Under the pieces are notes generated by a model. The model saw only the letters and a list, made by a program, of their open reading frames with translations, ran no database searches and had not been told where the DNA came from. This document shows positions 6,164 through 6,269 of a DNA stretch of 6,269 nt, one piece after another. This stretch comes from Chlamydiales bacterium (lineage in GTDB: Bacteria; Chlamydiota; Chlamydiia; Chlamydiales; FEN-1388): the NCBI GenBank assembly GCA_021372185.1, contig JAJFUY010000283.1, forward strand, positions 1 through 6,269, written 5' to 3'. The translations under genes were made by a program, and so were the position numbers. Every line of letters starts with the position of its first letter. Position 1 is the stretch's first letter.

Positions 6164-6269
6164 TGATGCTTCTTTTCACTATTCCCACCGTTCCCTACGG
6201 TCACGGTGGGCTTCGTTCAGTCGCCATAAATCGGGCTCTAAAACTAAAATCAAAGCACTGTAAGATATG

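Larger units (their letters stand above)
6031..6241. repeat. 211-bp nested inverted-repeat element (MITE-like or REP-like)
   Basis: Positions 6031-6090 and 6182-6241 are 60-base inverted arms with 57 Watson-Crick matches; the exceptions are 6046/6226 (G-A), 6073/6199 (G-T, a wobble pair in RNA) and 6077/6195 (A-C). They enclose 91 bases that contain a second palindrome. Each arm also folds locally: CCCACCGT with ACGGTGGG at 6062-6069/6081-6088 and again at 6184-6191/6203-6210. The outer ends read TA-GAGCCC ... GGGCTC-TA, which would suit a TA-targeting (IS630/mariner-type) non-autonomous element, though a TA target is itself palindromic and proves little. It contains no gene. It starts 18 bases after the kinase stop, so any read-through transcript would carry a very large hairpin. 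Confidence 0.9.

Overview
The window most likely comes from a member of the Chlamydiota, probably an amoeba-associated (environmental) lineage rather than Chlamydia proper. The evidence is the large dnaE. Its product carries PHP-domain and palm wording that I recall from chlamydial DnaE (HSQYSILDAT near the start, a YVAP(T/S)SRF(E/D)KKK stretch, HEILLNVQS, PKGMCDYLLIVWD, FFERFINPERxSYPDID). Its ~1248-codon length also fits that group. This assignment is from memory of the family, not from a search.

Layout, all genes on the + strand. Bases 1-155 hold an exact 40-bp direct repeat (two copies) plus an inverted partial copy. A good sigma70-type promoter (179-207) then precedes a 193-residue protein of unknown function (242-823) that is cysteine-rich and has an internal duplication. 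A 63-base gap with an inverted repeat and a candidate promoter leads into dnaE (887-4633), the replicative DNA polymerase III alpha subunit. After a 153-base AT-rich gap comes a 408-residue protein kinase with a Sec-type signal peptide (4787-6013). The last 256 bases are filled by a 211-bp nested inverted-repeat element and hold no gene.

The most striking observation is that dnaE is one open frame of 1249 codons interrupted by a single in-frame amber codon (TAG, 2201-2203). It lies 20 codons before the first catalytic aspartate, inside a well-conserved palm segment with no gap or frameshift. Either the gene was disabled very recently, or the amber is read as sense, or the base is an error. 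None of the three genes here strictly needs TAG as a stop: the 193-residue gene ends in TAG but meets TGA three codons later, and the other two end in TAA.

The second notable point is the kinase. It keeps the HRD, Asn, DLG and APE residues but has Arg where the usual beta-3 lysine should be. A lysine in its glycine loop aligns without gaps with the relocated catalytic lysine of WNK kinases. The signal peptide and eukaryote-like catalytic loop make it a candidate exported host-directed kinase (inference).

The three genes do not look like an operon, since each has its own upstream non-coding region. They share a 5'-to-3' drift from T-ending to C-ending codons, counted by hand and strongest in dnaE.
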